A DNA stretch of 64,000 nucleotides, taken from NCBI GenBank assembly GCA_031261005.1, contig JAISKF010000023.1, positions 1-64,000 of the forward strand, given 5' to 3'. The notes beneath the pieces were generated by a model. The model saw only the letters and a program-made list of their open reading frames with translations. It did no database searches and had not been told where the DNA came from. The position numbers and the translations under genes were made by a program. The DNA comes from Enterobacteriaceae bacterium. GTDB taxonomy: Bacteria > Pseudomonadota > Gammaproteobacteria > Enterobacterales > Enterobacteriaceae. This document shows, one piece after another, positions 30,529 through 39,638 of this stretch (its first letter is position 1; each line of letters opens with the position of its first letter).

Positions 30529-31224
30529 CTATGGGCGCACGTCTACTGAAAGGAAATTTTTATCTATACCAGAAAGCAATTTCTCTATGTTTATTATTTC
30601 ACCAGCCTCATTCAGCAGGACGTGTTGATTATCTTTTGTCCATGCTTCTCGTATACCATTTTTTAGTTCAGTGACTTTACTAAACAACTGCGCCGAGTGA
30701 TTGACATAGCCAGTCTCATATTGAACAGTCCGCCACCATGGAAACCCAAAACCGCCAACTATATATATTTGATATCCGCTTAAACTGTATTCAGCAATGC
30801 CGCCGGAAAAAGATCCCACAAAGTCGAAAATAGCAGGAATGACTTTTTCTCCGTTCATATTGGCAAATCCTATCTTATCGTTTTCAACAAAACGGAATAC
30901 ACCCTCTTCAACGTAATCAGGTCCGTTGTCGTAAATAAAAGGATAGAGCAAAATATTTTCATTGCGATCTATAACAACCCATTTGCCATCCAGGAAAACA
31001 AATGCCATGGCATAAAAAATCTTAGTATACACCATGGGATATTTTGCTTTTATCGCTATTTCACCTTGCTGCGTTTTGTAGCCATAAAGTACACAGTCCA
31101 AATTTTCATTATATTCGGTGTATGGCCATAAATAATCTTCTGCCATTGACTTCTTTAATAAAGTACAACCTAATAAGCCGATTGTGATTAATAGGATTAT
31201 AGTTTTTTTCATTAACTGCTTCAT
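30529..31224 (-). CDS. WG-repeat lipoprotein, copy 1
   Basis: The 231-residue product has a lipoprotein signal peptide with the lipobox 'IGLLGC' (Cys at about residue 20). WG-type beta repeats follow: 'GKWVVIDRNENILLYPFI', 'EGVFRFVENDKIGFANMNGEKVIPAIFDFVGSFSGGIAEYS' and a third, weaker unit. WG repeats are found in many uncharacterised secreted or surface proteins, so no function can be given. It is the near-twin of 31585-32226, with the full-length C-terminus (ending IDKNFLSVDVRP). The two copies and their NADAR partners form a tandem duplication. Confidence 0.8.
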   Translation of the reverse strand: MKQLMKKTIILLITIGLLGCTLLKKSMAEDYLWPYTEYNENLDCVLYGYKTQQGEIAIKAKYPMVYTKIFYAMAFVFLDGKWVVIDRNENILLYPFIYDNGPDYVEEGVFRFVENDKIGFANMNGEKVIPAIFDFVGSFSGGIAEYSLSGYQIYIVGGFGFPWWRTVQYETGYVNHSAQLFSKVTELKNGIREAWTKDNQHVLLNEAGEIINIEKLLSGIDKNFLSVDVRP

Positions 31225-31330
31225 TGACTGTTAGTTTTATTTTAAATTTATTAAAAAACAATATATATCAAGTGAAATCATCTACTGCAAAAGTGACAGT
31301 TATATTCACTCTGTTATATTCAATTTGTCA

Positions 31331-31557
31331 TCAAGTCATTACTTTTAGTCTGTCTCTGATCTCCATTAAGGCGAAACTCAATAAATAGATGTTTTAAGAC
31401 TTTCATTTTGAAAAAAATTATACAAATTACCAAAAATAACAAGTTCAAAACATTTGTCACTTCAAACTTTATTCATCAAAATAAGAAAACTGTCTCCCCA
31501 ATGATTTTGCGTCGGCTGGTGAAGTTGCTAATAACACTTTATTATAAATATCCATAT
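31331..31557 (-). pseudogene. NADAR gene remnant
   Basis: This stretch matches the 3' part of the intact NADAR gene (32332-32886) base for base in long blocks, including its stop region and the segment coding for 'LLATSPADAKSLG'. It lacks about 120 bases in the middle (the 'VEASPLDKIWGVGMAADD' region) and the whole 5' half. It joins directly to the 3' end of the second WG copy at 31558. It is the duplicated partner of WG copy 1 and cannot be functional. Confidence 0.75.
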
Positions 31558-31584
31558 TTTTATCCATACCAGAAAGCAATTTCT

Positions 31585-32226
31585 CTATTTTATTATTTCA
31601 CCAGCTTCATTCAACAGGACGTGTTGATTATCTTTTGTCCATGCTTCCCGTATACTATTTTTTAGTTCAGTGACTTTACTAAACAACTGCGCCGAGTGAT
31701 TGACATAGCCAGTTTCATATCCATCAGTCCACCACCAATGAGAATCAAGATCGTCGACTGCATATTCTTTATGTCCGCCTAAAGTATATTCAGCAATACC
31801 ATCGGAAAAAGATCCCACAAAGTCAAAAATAGCAGGAATGACTTTTTCTCCGTTCATATTAGCAAATCCCATCTTATCATTTTCAACAAAACGGAATACA
31901 CCCTCTTCAGCGTAATCGGGTCCGTTGTCAAAAATAAAAGGATAGAGCAAAATATTTTCGTTTTTGTCTATAGCAACCCATTTGTGGTTATCCTGAATAA
32001 CAAATGCCATGGCATAAAAAATCTTAGTATCCACCATGAGATATTTTGCTTTTATCGCTATTTCGCCTTGCTGCGTTTTGTAACCATAAAGTTCACAATC
32101 TAAATTTGCATTATATTCGGTGTATGACCATAAATAATCTTCTGCCATTGACTTCTTTGATAAATTACAACCCAATAAGCCGATCGTGATTAATAGGATG
32201 ATAGTTCTTTTCATTAACTGCTTCAT
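31585..32226 (-). CDS. WG-repeat lipoprotein, copy 2
   Basis: The 213 residues are closely similar to copy 1 from the signal peptide (lipobox 'IGLLGC') to 'VLLNEAGEII'. There, one base is missing relative to copy 1 (AAAATAG against AAACATAG), creating an early stop, so the last 19 residues of copy 1 are lost although their DNA is still present downstream. The repeat core is intact and differs mainly in one loop ('GHKEYAVDDLDSHWWWTDG'). It lies 105 bases downstream of the intact NADAR gene and may be co-transcribed with it. Confidence 0.8.
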   Translation of the reverse strand: MKQLMKRTIILLITIGLLGCNLSKKSMAEDYLWSYTEYNANLDCELYGYKTQQGEIAIKAKYLMVDTKIFYAMAFVIQDNHKWVAIDKNENILLYPFIFDNGPDYAEEGVFRFVENDKMGFANMNGEKVIPAIFDFVGSFSDGIAEYTLGGHKEYAVDDLDSHWWWTDGYETGYVNHSAQLFSKVTELKNSIREAWTKDNQHVLLNEAGEIIK

Positions 32227-32331
32227 TGACTGTTAGTTTTATTTTAAATTTATTAAAAATAATATATATCAAGTGAAATCATCTACCGAAAAAGTGACAA
32301 TTATGTTCACCCTGTTATATTCAATTTGTTA

Positions 32332-32886
32332 TCAAGTCATTACCTTTAGTCTGTCTCTAACCTCCATTAAGGCGAAACCCAATAAGTTAAGCCCTCTCCA
32401 ACATTTGGGATTTTCAATTTTATCATCGTCAGCCGCCATTCCAACGCCCCAAATTTTGTCTAATGGACTTGCTTCCACTAAAATTTTATTTTCAGTATTC
32501 AGCAGAAATGTTTTAATATTTTCATTTTGAGAAAATTTATATAAATTGCCAAGAACAACAATTTCAAAACATTTTTCACTCCAAATTTTTTCATCAAAAT
32601 GAGAAATTTGTCTTCCTAATGACTTTGCGTCGGCTGGTGAAGTTGCTAATAACACTTTGTTATAAATATCCATATCCCCAAATAATAATGCCTTTTGTGC
32701 CATCATCCAGTGTTCGGCAGTATTATATTTCACTTCATCAACAATAAATGGAGCGCTCCACCACTGACTAAAACATGCAGGAGTTAAATCCCCATGTTTA
32801 CTTTTTTGATGCCCCCAGAAAAACACATAGTTTATACTGCTTTCTTTTTCATAATCTTCAATAAACTGCTTTAAATTATATTTCAT
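32332..32886 (-). CDS. NADAR-family N-glycosidase (YbiA-like)
   Basis: The 184 residues have the NADAR pattern: 'NYVFFWGH', 'CFSQWWSAPFIVDEVKYNTAEHWMMAQKALLF', 'AKSLGRQISHFDEKIWSEKCFEIV', 'NLYKFSQNENIKTFLLNT', and 'LVEASPLDKIWGVGM' with the catalytic-site Glu/Asp. Characterised members cleave the N-glycosidic bond of riboflavin intermediates (YbiA/RibX) or remove ADP-ribose from guanine bases. Which activity this one has is not clear; the insertions in the middle are short. Upstream of the WG gene on the same strand, it seems to form a two-gene unit that was duplicated. Confidence 0.88.
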   Translation of the reverse strand: MKYNLKQFIEDYEKESSINYVFFWGHQKSKHGDLTPACFSQWWSAPFIVDEVKYNTAEHWMMAQKALLFGDMDIYNKVLLATSPADAKSLGRQISHFDEKIWSEKCFEIVVLGNLYKFSQNENIKTFLLNTENKILVEASPLDKIWGVGMAADDDKIENPKCWRGLNLLGFALMEVRDRLKVMT

Positions 32887-32986
32887 TCTTTTATATCTCT
32901 AATACAACAGTTTATACTCAAGAGCCTTCGAGTTGCCGGTAGGCGCAAAAGTTTTTCACTTAAATGAGTCACAATCCGTTTAAGTC

Positions 32987-33916
32987 TTATTTAACTGTAC
33001 CAATCGCTTTAAACCGCAACAATTTCTCCAGCATAGCGATTTTCTTCATATCCACACCTGCTTGCTGCGCGGTTTGTAATGGTCGGGTGTAGATATAATC
33101 AATCTCCATCGGACGGTGATTATCGTAATCCAGTTTCATACTTGGCGAGTACGGTGTCATCTTTTTGGTCATCTCCAGCATTGCCTGAATAAACGATTCT
33201 TCAATCGGATATTTTATTCCGCAGGCATTTGCGCCGGTCATCACTTCTTTCATTAAATCATACATAAGCTGATAAGTATCGGGATTATCCACCAGTTGCT
33301 TGGTGGTGGTATCCAACACAACCGTTGAGCCATTAAACGGCACATTCCAGACTAACTTTTTCCAGCGAGCGGAGGCTAAATCCGGCGCGTGCTCGACCTC
33401 TAAACCTGCTTGTCTCATATCCTCCGCAACACGTGCAACAATTGGTTCAGCGAGTTGATTGTAAGCCGCTAATGTCAGTTTGCCGTAATCCAGATGCGTA
33501 ATATGCCCGTCACTGGATTTTTGCGAGCAGATAAAAGCCAGTCCCGCAGCCAGATTCAACGATGGAAACTCTTTTAATAAATCCTCTTCCAGCCCGAATC
33601 CATTTTGGATCAGGATCACTAAAGTTTCTGGCTTTAATAATGGCGGTAGTAGTGTTTTTAACAGATGATTATTTGTGGTTTTCAGACCAACCAGAATGAC
33701 ATCACAAGGCGGCATATCTTGTGTACTGTGAAACGCGGAAACTTGCGGTAGATGAAAATCCCCTAATGGTGAATCGATTTGCAAGCCATGCTGAACAACA
33801 TGCTCATAATCTGAATGAAACAGAAAATCGACCTGCTTCCCTGCTTTAGCGAGAAACCCGCCATAAAAACCGCCGATCCCGCCGGAACCGATCACGGCAT
33901 AGTGTAATTTATTCAT
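32987..33916 (-). CDS. Ketopantoate-reductase-like (ApbA/PanE family) protein
   Basis: The 309 residues show the family's Rossmann start 'YAVIGSGGIGGFYGGFLAKAG', 'VGLKTTNN', 'IQNGFGLEEDL', and the catalytic Lys in 'ARWKKLVWNVPFNG' with 'ANACGI' further on. PanE proper reduces ketopantoate with NADPH for pantothenate synthesis. This one is a putative 2-dehydropantoate 2-reductase of the second enterobacterial type, so the substrate may differ. It is a single gene. Confidence 0.8.
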   Translation of the reverse strand: MNKLHYAVIGSGGIGGFYGGFLAKAGKQVDFLFHSDYEHVVQHGLQIDSPLGDFHLPQVSAFHSTQDMPPCDVILVGLKTTNNHLLKTLLPPLLKPETLVILIQNGFGLEEDLLKEFPSLNLAAGLAFICSQKSSDGHITHLDYGKLTLAAYNQLAEPIVARVAEDMRQAGLEVEHAPDLASARWKKLVWNVPFNGSTVVLDTTTKQLVDNPDTYQLMYDLMKEVMTGANACGIKYPIEESFIQAMLEMTKKMTPYSPSMKLDYDNHRPMEIDYIYTRPLQTAQQAGVDMKKIAMLEKLLRFKAIGTVK

Positions 33917-34055
33917 AGCGTGAGCCTAAAATTCCATACTGGTTGTTTTTAATATATTTCCATTAAACTCATATAGATATTTAAACAACGTAATAACTAA
34001 TAATAAGAACCACCATTTTATTATTAATATGAAAATGGCGGCTCTTAAATTCATG

Positions 34056-35234
34056 TTATTTATTCATAACACGCTCAATTGCAGTGCTATACACCGGATT
34101 ATCTTTTTCCGCTTTTGCTAATTGATAATAGCGTAAAGCATCACTGAATTGCCCTGCTTCTTCGTAAATTCGGGCAATATTGTAATTAGCACCCGCACGA
34201 ATTGTTGCAGCCTTTGAACCTGATGCCAATGCAATAGCTTTTCTATCTGCCCAAATTGCTTCTGCCGTTCTTCCTGCTTTTTGGTATACCAAACCTAAGT
34301 TACCATAAGATTTGCCATTTTCTGGATCTATACCAATAGCCTGATTAAACAATGAAATTGCTAAATCTAATTGTTTATCTTGATATGCTTTTTCACCTTG
34401 TAAGTTCAGCTTTTTAACTTGCTCAATGTCACTGGTGCTTAATGTTACCTGCGCGGTAGAGATCGTATTATTGAGCAATGGGCTAAGTTTCTGATCAATA
34501 GCAGCCGCTTCAATTGTTTCTCCAGAGAATTTATTGATGTCTTCAATCTCTCCTGTTTTACTTATGCGGAAAACCGTCCATAAATTTCCAGTTTTATCCG
34601 TTGGTACATAGAAAGTTCTAACTAATGATTCCCCAACATAAACAAACACTTTAGCATTACTTTTTGAAAGATTAGTGGTATTTGGGGTAGATGAATCAGT
34701 AAAATCGTGAACAGCATAGACATAATCTTGCCCATATACTTTTTTACTTAACGTCACTGTTTCAGGACCAAAACTATCTGTATCATCTACGTCTAACTCT
34801 CCGTTCTCACCAACTTTATTGTTGAAATACAGGTGATTATCGGCATAAACCATATGTGAATCAAGATCGCTTGGTGACTCGCCCCATGTCAATACAACGC
34901 GGATACTATCTAATCCTTTCATGACAGGACTCAGCGCGTAACTCATCTCATTACAAGGGCATTTAACAACTAACGTTGAATAACCTTCTTTTTTAATTAT
35001 CAGCAAATTATCAACATTATCAGCCGTTGTACTTTGTATTTGTACATGACCATTTTGATCCGTTTGCCCTGTTAAGGTCTGCCCGCCATTATGCTGTAGC
35101 AAAACATCAGCATTCGATATTTTCTGATCTTTCACCGTTGCACTAAGCACATCTACATTGACCGTCTGTGCATGAACCGCCGAAAGAGAAAAGCCCAGCA
35201 ACGAGATAAGACTGACTTTAATAATTCCTTTCAT
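34056..35234 (-). CDS. Exported DUF2135 (YfaP-like) protein with TPR repeats
   Basis: The 392 residues start with a signal peptide (about residues 1-22, ending VHAQ). An N-terminal carboxypeptidase-regulatory-like beta domain (residues 23-100) follows. Then 'DSIRVVLTWGESPSDLDSHMVY', the start of the DUF2135/YfaP domain, leads to a region that ends near residue 240. The C-terminus has three TPR units ('LNLQGEKAYQDKQLDLAISLFNQAIGIDPENGKSYGNLGLVYQKAGRTAEAIWADRKA'-like pattern, about residues 285-385). It is probably periplasmic and structural or scaffolding; the role is unknown. Confidence 0.75.
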   Translation of the reverse strand: MKGIIKVSLISLLGFSLSAVHAQTVNVDVLSATVKDQKISNADVLLQHNGGQTLTGQTDQNGHVQIQSTTADNVDNLLIIKKEGYSTLVVKCPCNEMSYALSPVMKGLDSIRVVLTWGESPSDLDSHMVYADNHLYFNNKVGENGELDVDDTDSFGPETVTLSKKVYGQDYVYAVHDFTDSSTPNTTNLSKSNAKVFVYVGESLVRTFYVPTDKTGNLWTVFRISKTGEIEDINKFSGETIEAAAIDQKLSPLLNNTISTAQVTLSTSDIEQVKKLNLQGEKAYQDKQLDLAISLFNQAIGIDPENGKSYGNLGLVYQKAGRTAEAIWADRKAIALASGSKAATIRAGANYNIARIYEEAGQFSDALRYYQLAKAEKDNPVYSTAIERVMNK

Positions 35235-35430
35235 ATAAATACCATCGCCGTAAACAAAAAATAGTTCTACATAATAAATGATAAAAATAATATTAAAAAT
35301 AGGTGGTTACATAAATTTATATGTGTTTATGTGTGTAACAAAATAGCAAAGCCAGAGATTATCCCATATTATGAATCCAGATACAGATTAGTGACCAGCG
35401 TTATCACAGCTTTAATATAAAAGGAACATT

Positions 35431-35727
35431 ATGCCTCCCTATCGTTACCGTATCACCGTAGATTCTCTTGATGATCAACAAGACGCATCTGAGTTACCGG
35501 AGTCACTTCAATTTGAATTTGAGCACAATGAAAACATCTTTACCATCGTAGAACGTTTGCGCACACATGAGAACATCAGTGAAGATGAAGCTGCTACATT
35601 CGGTGTAGGGCTAAAACTCTTCGGTTCTGTACTACGAACGCATAGAAACGATCCCATCGGAGAATCATTATGGCCGCATTTTTTAGAGTTCATGAAAACC
35701 TTAAAACAAGGTGTACGCAAATCATGA
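35431..35727 (+). CDS. DUF3861 domain protein
   Basis: This 98-residue acidic soluble protein has 'YRYRITVDSLDD' at the start, 'LQFEFEHNENIFTIVERLRT' and 'ATFGVGLKLFGSVLRTHRNDP', which fit the small DUF3861 family. Function is unknown. AAAGGAA precedes the ATG. It is the last chromosomal gene before the prophage boundary. Confidence 0.75.
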   Translation: MPPYRYRITVDSLDDQQDASELPESLQFEFEHNENIFTIVERLRTHENISEDEAATFGVGLKLFGSVLRTHRNDPIGESLWPHFLEFMKTLKQGVRKS

Positions 35728-35881
35728 GTTATTTTTGATTTATAGCTACTTTGTTTCACTAATGTTTCCACCTACTAGAAACGCGCCAAGAAATAACATG
35801 CCATACCTAACTGGCATGATCTAAGTCGCTCTCATTTGGAAACTTCAGAGTAAATGATTGGTTGTAACTGATTGATTTAGA

Positions 35882-35927
35882 TGGTGCCGATAATAGGAGT
35901 CGAACCTACGACCTTCGCATTACGAAT
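35882..35927 (-). other. Prophage attachment site: 46-bp 3' half of tRNA-Thr(CGU)
   Basis: The minus strand matches the 3' 46 bases of E. coli thrW, from the anticodon loop (ATTCGTAATGCG) through the T-arm (GGTTCGACTCC) to GGCACCA. The 5' half is absent: on the right the sequence turns at once to unrelated DNA. This is the scar left when a phage integrates into a tRNA gene and supplies a new 3' end; the rebuilt tRNA should be at the far end, beyond 64000. Confidence 0.9.
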
Positions 35928-36065
35928 TAGTAGAATCACTTTTAACTAACTGTTTTACATGTACATTGCCGCATTCACACAACACAACTTCATGGCACAC
36001 GATGTAACATGGGGTATGGCGATTTACTGTGTATGACACAAATCTGGCACATCACCACAGTGGCT

Positions 36066-36671
36066 TCATACAGCTGGAGGCGTAGGCCAGATGATGTTTG
36101 GCGCAGTGGACGTATCAACAGCTTTCACTGCCTTGATGTAATTCACCCACGTAATCAGGCTTGCCTTATCTTCGTCGCTGATGATGCCCAGTTGCAGTTC
36201 GGTTTGCCAGAAACTAATTGTTTCCTGCGCCTCCAACAGTAGCTTGGCTTTTTGCTGGTCAGCAGCTTCAACATCCGCAGCATGCTGCGCATCAGTATCC
36301 GTCACCCACTTTTGCCCATCCCACTTTTGCCCATCCCACTTTTGGTACGGACCTGAAGGGGCTGCTGTGGTGTAACCATCCTTGATTTTCCCGATGTAGT
36401 CGACCACGTAAGGCATGCCGTCAATAGTTGAATAAACGGTGTCCCCCCGATGGTCTTCTTCCTGAAGCCAACCAGGATCGTTAAACACAGCCACATACCC
36501 CTCCATAACTCCTACAGGTTCAACATCAGTTGAATGCCCTGGCATACTGACACCCAGATTGATGTATTCGTCGGACCATCCCATATATTCAAAAGTCACC
36601 GCATCATAGTAATAGCAGCGAATTTCACCCGGTTCTGTTGCCAGTCCATTTTCATCGAAAACAGGTTTCAT
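36066..36671 (-). CDS. Tail fibre assembly protein (Tfa-like)
   Basis: The 201 residues match the Tfa chaperone family: an N-terminal variable half, then the conserved tail 'AADQQKAKLLLEAQETISFWQTELQLGIISDEDKASLITWVNYIKAVKAVDT' in pattern, ending in a Pro-rich tip. It helps trimerise the tail fibre and can stay bound to it. The middle has a short tandem repeat, QKWDGQKWDGQKW, from a 12-base duplication. It is the last gene of the late operon. Confidence 0.88.
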   Translation of the reverse strand: MKPVFDENGLATEPGEIRCYYYDAVTFEYMGWSDEYINLGVSMPGHSTDVEPVGVMEGYVAVFNDPGWLQEEDHRGDTVYSTIDGMPYVVDYIGKIKDGYTTAAPSGPYQKWDGQKWDGQKWVTDTDAQHAADVEAADQQKAKLLLEAQETISFWQTELQLGIISDEDKASLITWVNYIKAVKAVDTSTAPNIIWPTPPAV

Positions 36672-37408
36672 TATTTAGCCCTTACCAAAAAGTTAAATGC
36701 AATGTTGCGAGGGCGAGTTTCGCTACCGCCAGTGTTTCCCATTGCTGCTACGGAACCTCCTCCAGGCTGGTTTAAACCGGAAGAATAGATACCCGTAACA
36801 TTGCTGGCGCTACCGATACTGATATTTGAACCCGAGGATCCATTGTTGAAATACAGTGTGTGTGCGTGCGATTTAAAATCGTCACTTTGAGCACTAAGTA
36901 GCGAACGGCCACTATCAACCCCACGGCCGTCGTCCCAGATACGTAAGAATTCCCCTCGCGTCTCAGTTAATTTCAGTCCGGGAAACACCAGGGCCAGCTT
37001 AGGGTAAGTGGTGGCCGAGAACGTCGCTCCGTTGAACTTCAGGAACACCATATCTACCCATTCATCCATAACAGTATTTGGCATCGCGGAGGACGGCCAG
37101 AAGAATGGAATACCGATAGCTGGCGCGCCAGCCCCTAAACGAAGGTTTGTGGTAAGCGCATTCGTGAATTTTGTCACCAGCCCGTTAACGTCTGCATTGT
37201 CCAGGGCATCCACGCCGGAATTCGCAATGAACTGGCCGATAAGCGCCGCAATGGTGGTAGCCTGGCGGATAGCTTTGTTTACCTGCGCACTGGATGCCTT
37301 ACCGGACGAGAACCCGGCCAGAAGTGCTGGGAGTGCTTCCCAGTCAGCCTGTGACATGACGTTAGCGTTCGGATCAAGTGCGAACGCTTTAAAGTTATTT
37401 GTTGCCAT
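36671..37408 (-). CDS. Tail fibre / tail collar protein
   Basis: This 245-residue protein starts at the ATG 37408 (MATNNFKAFALDPNANV), which overlaps the stop of the previous gene. The end 'GGSVAAMGNTGGSETRPRNIAFNFLVRAK' is the standard tip of short fibres of Mu/P2-like phages. The middle carries a collar-like 'GAGAPAIGIPFFWPSSAMPN'. It is short for a full receptor fibre, so it may be a short fibre. It works with the Tfa gene next to it. Confidence 0.85.
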   Translation of the reverse strand: MATNNFKAFALDPNANVMSQADWEALPALLAGFSSGKASSAQVNKAIRQATTIAALIGQFIANSGVDALDNADVNGLVTKFTNALTTNLRLGAGAPAIGIPFFWPSSAMPNTVMDEWVDMVFLKFNGATFSATTYPKLALVFPGLKLTETRGEFLRIWDDGRGVDSGRSLLSAQSDDFKSHAHTLYFNNGSSGSNISIGSASNVTGIYSSGLNQPGGGSVAAMGNTGGSETRPRNIAFNFLVRAK

Positions 37409-38088
37409 CAGAGTAATACTCCCCATGCTCCTACATCGAACCCGCCGATGTATTCGTTATCCATATCAAACCCAAAAAATTTCGTTCCCTCGGAAGGTGT
37501 TTCTACCGAAGGAGTTTCGACGTCACCGGCCCAAACGCCAGCAGCTTTAACGGTGAGATAACCCTGTTTGATAGCGGCGATCAGTTCGAGAGACACGTCC
37601 GAAATATCAGTCTCAGGAAATACCCAGACCGAAATCGTCATGTCCTGATTGTCGACAATCTGCATCTTCAGGCCAGAACCTGCCGTTGCAGCGTCAAGGA
37701 TGGGTGGCAGTGAGTCGTTCCGGCCGTCCCAGTTATTGATCGCTATTTTCGCTTTCAGAATGATGCGGTAGGTTTCATCGCTCAGCGTCGTATAGCCCGA
37801 ATCCGGATCATACGGCCCCTGCCAGACACCCTGGTCATACCCAAGCCCGTCCGTGTCCCAGCTGAAATAAACGCCGGTGATCGGCTGACTGACTATGCGG
37901 CTTCGCCCAATCCAGAGCCCGAGCGCATCGATCTGGATACCGACAGCCGTATCGATATCAAACGCGCTGATCAGTCCCCTTGTTGCTGCCGTGATATCAA
38001 TCAGCGGACGGGTGCTCAGATCGATGTGGTCAAAATACCTGGGCTTCGTGGCGTGGTAGTTGGTGATCAGGTCCGTGTACTTGCTCAT
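37408..38088 (-). CDS. DUF2612 baseplate/tail protein
   Basis: The 226 residues start 'MSKYTDLITNYHATKPRYFDHIDLSTRPL', include 'GIQIDALGLWIGRSR' and 'DETYRIILKAKIAINNWDG', and correspond to DUF2612. By position between baseplate J and the fibre, it is the gpI-like protein that links baseplate and fibre. The C-terminal repeat 'VETPSVETPSEGTKFFGFD' is a likely fibre-attachment tip. Confidence 0.82.
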   Translation of the reverse strand: MSKYTDLITNYHATKPRYFDHIDLSTRPLIDITAATRGLISAFDIDTAVGIQIDALGLWIGRSRIVSQPITGVYFSWDTDGLGYDQGVWQGPYDPDSGYTTLSDETYRIILKAKIAINNWDGRNDSLPPILDAATAGSGLKMQIVDNQDMTISVWVFPETDISDVSLELIAAIKQGYLTVKAAGVWAGDVETPSVETPSEGTKFFGFDMDNEYIGGFDVGAWGVLL

Positions 38089-39284
38089 GACGTCACCGTT
38101 AGCGCAATATTTTCAGGCTTGCAGGACGCTGACTCGTTGTAGGCGATGTTGATGTTCGCCGCCGCGACCGTCCCGGCTGATTTTCCGATAAGCAGTTCCT
38201 GAATATCGTAAAAACGCGCGCTGCCGCCACTCACTACGCCGAGGTTGGCAGGGGAGTAAATTCGGCTCAACAGCACCGAGTCGCCGATCGTCAGACCATT
38301 GATGTAATCCGCGACAGCCTGCTGAATCTGTACACCGATTTGCGACGTATAGCCCGTGAAGGCTTTCAGCGTGATATGCCCGTAAATCGGGACATCAGTC
38401 GACCGCGAGAAACTGATCACATGTGGGTTGCCGTAAGTGTCCGGCACAGTGACGGAGGTCGTCCCATAGGTCGCGGTTCCCTGCCCTTTGTTCCCCCTGA
38501 TTGTCTGGGCAATGTCTGTCACATCGCCACCGTCAACAATGGCAGAGATAGAGTGTGCCGGCAGCCCGTTGCCGTCAGTTGCGCCGGTATCATTCTCATA
38601 GAGCTTGTGACGTGTCACGCCATCTACATTGGCGATCGCACCGTCGACACCTTCAAACGGAGTGATTGATGGCAACGCGACGCTCTGCCCCTGCCGGATG
38701 CGCAGCTCTGCGTCGGTTTCTGCTGGTGCGCCGACGGTAGCCGCCGCCGGGTTGGTAACTGACGTCCAGCCACGGGTCGGCGTGTTAATGGTGCCGACTG
38801 TTCCGGCCAGCGCCGCAACCGCTCCACTGTTTGAACAGGTCGCCGTTGTCGTGACGGTACCATCCACGCCAATAACTACCGAAGCAGGAAGACGCCAGAT
38901 CACGTTATTGGTGTCTTTTACGGTACCGTTTGTGATGCTTGTCCCTGCGGTACCGGCGATCAGCAGATCTACAGTGGAATTCGTTGCGCCCTTGCGCGCG
39001 ATACCGTTAATTTTCACATTACTGGTCAGCGCCGCGCCGTACCCAGTGGCCGGTGAAAAGCAGTTGTAGACGGTAATCGCTGTGTTGTTGGCGTCGTGGA
39101 TAGCGAGCGCCACCAGTGCCACCATTTGACCGTCTTTGCTGTCCGGTTCCAGATAAGCATCACTGCCATAAATCTGCTGGAAATAACTCGTCATGGTATC
39201 GAGTATCGTCTGGTAATCAGGCGCACTGATCCCCTCAGCGGTTACCGTTGCCGATAAGCCGAGTGTGTCCAAATTGAGGGTCAT
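38085..39284 (-). CDS. Baseplate J-like protein
   Basis: The 399-residue product has the J signature: 'YGSDAYLEPDSKDGQMVALVA' in the first third, 'RKGATNSTVDLLIAGTAG', and 'PAETDAELRIRQGQSVALPS' in the middle. It forms the wedge ring of the contractile baseplate. It overlaps its neighbour by 4 bases. Confidence 0.93.
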   Translation of the reverse strand: MTLNLDTLGLSATVTAEGISAPDYQTILDTMTSYFQQIYGSDAYLEPDSKDGQMVALVALAIHDANNTAITVYNCFSPATGYGAALTSNVKINGIARKGATNSTVDLLIAGTAGTSITNGTVKDTNNVIWRLPASVVIGVDGTVTTTATCSNSGAVAALAGTVGTINTPTRGWTSVTNPAAATVGAPAETDAELRIRQGQSVALPSITPFEGVDGAIANVDGVTRHKLYENDTGATDGNGLPAHSISAIVDGGDVTDIAQTIRGNKGQGTATYGTTSVTVPDTYGNPHVISFSRSTDVPIYGHITLKAFTGYTSQIGVQIQQAVADYINGLTIGDSVLLSRIYSPANLGVVSGGSARFYDIQELLIGKSAGTVAAANINIAYNESASCKPENIALTVTS

Positions 39285-39638
39285 TTATGCCTCGCTGGTT
39301 ACTGTCGTTGTTCCGTAGATGGTGTCTATTTCAGAGAAGAACTGGACGCGGCGCGTCGTGGTGTTCACTGTCGTGTTAAAGGAGAGGATGGACTTCACGC
39401 CCCGCGTTTCGAGGATGCGCTTCCGGATCGCCAGGTTGTAGGTTTCCGGCTTCTGCTTGCCGAGCACGGACTGAATCCACGGCGTCCCCTCGGTGGTATC
39501 GAGGAACCATTGCCCGTACCATAATTCAAATCGAGTTTTTACCGCCTGGGCCACAGCCTCTGGCGAGTTAATCAGCCAGGTATCATCGCCGCTGCCAAAG
39601 GTGTAATCACCGTCGGCATCTTCGCGTCTGTATCGCAT
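39285..39638 (-). CDS. Baseplate wedge protein, gp25/W-like
   Basis: The 117 residues, with 'DDTWLINSPEAVAQAVKTRFELWYGQWFLDTTEGTPW' and 'IRKRILETRGVKSILSFNT', match the small wedge protein that precedes J in this phage type. It is packed head to tail with J. Confidence 0.75.
   Translation of the reverse strand: MRYRREDADGDYTFGSGDDTWLINSPEAVAQAVKTRFELWYGQWFLDTTEGTPWIQSVLGKQKPETYNLAIRKRILETRGVKSILSFNTTVNTTTRRVQFFSEIDTIYGTTTVTSEA

Noticed and set aside
31408..31665. An 85-codon plus-strand ORF
   Set aside because: It is antisense to the NADAR remnant and the WG copy, with a composition that follows from those genes.
35882..35927. A functional tRNA-Thr gene
   Set aside because: The 5' acceptor, D-arm and half of the anticodon stem are absent, so it is only the attachment-site fragment.
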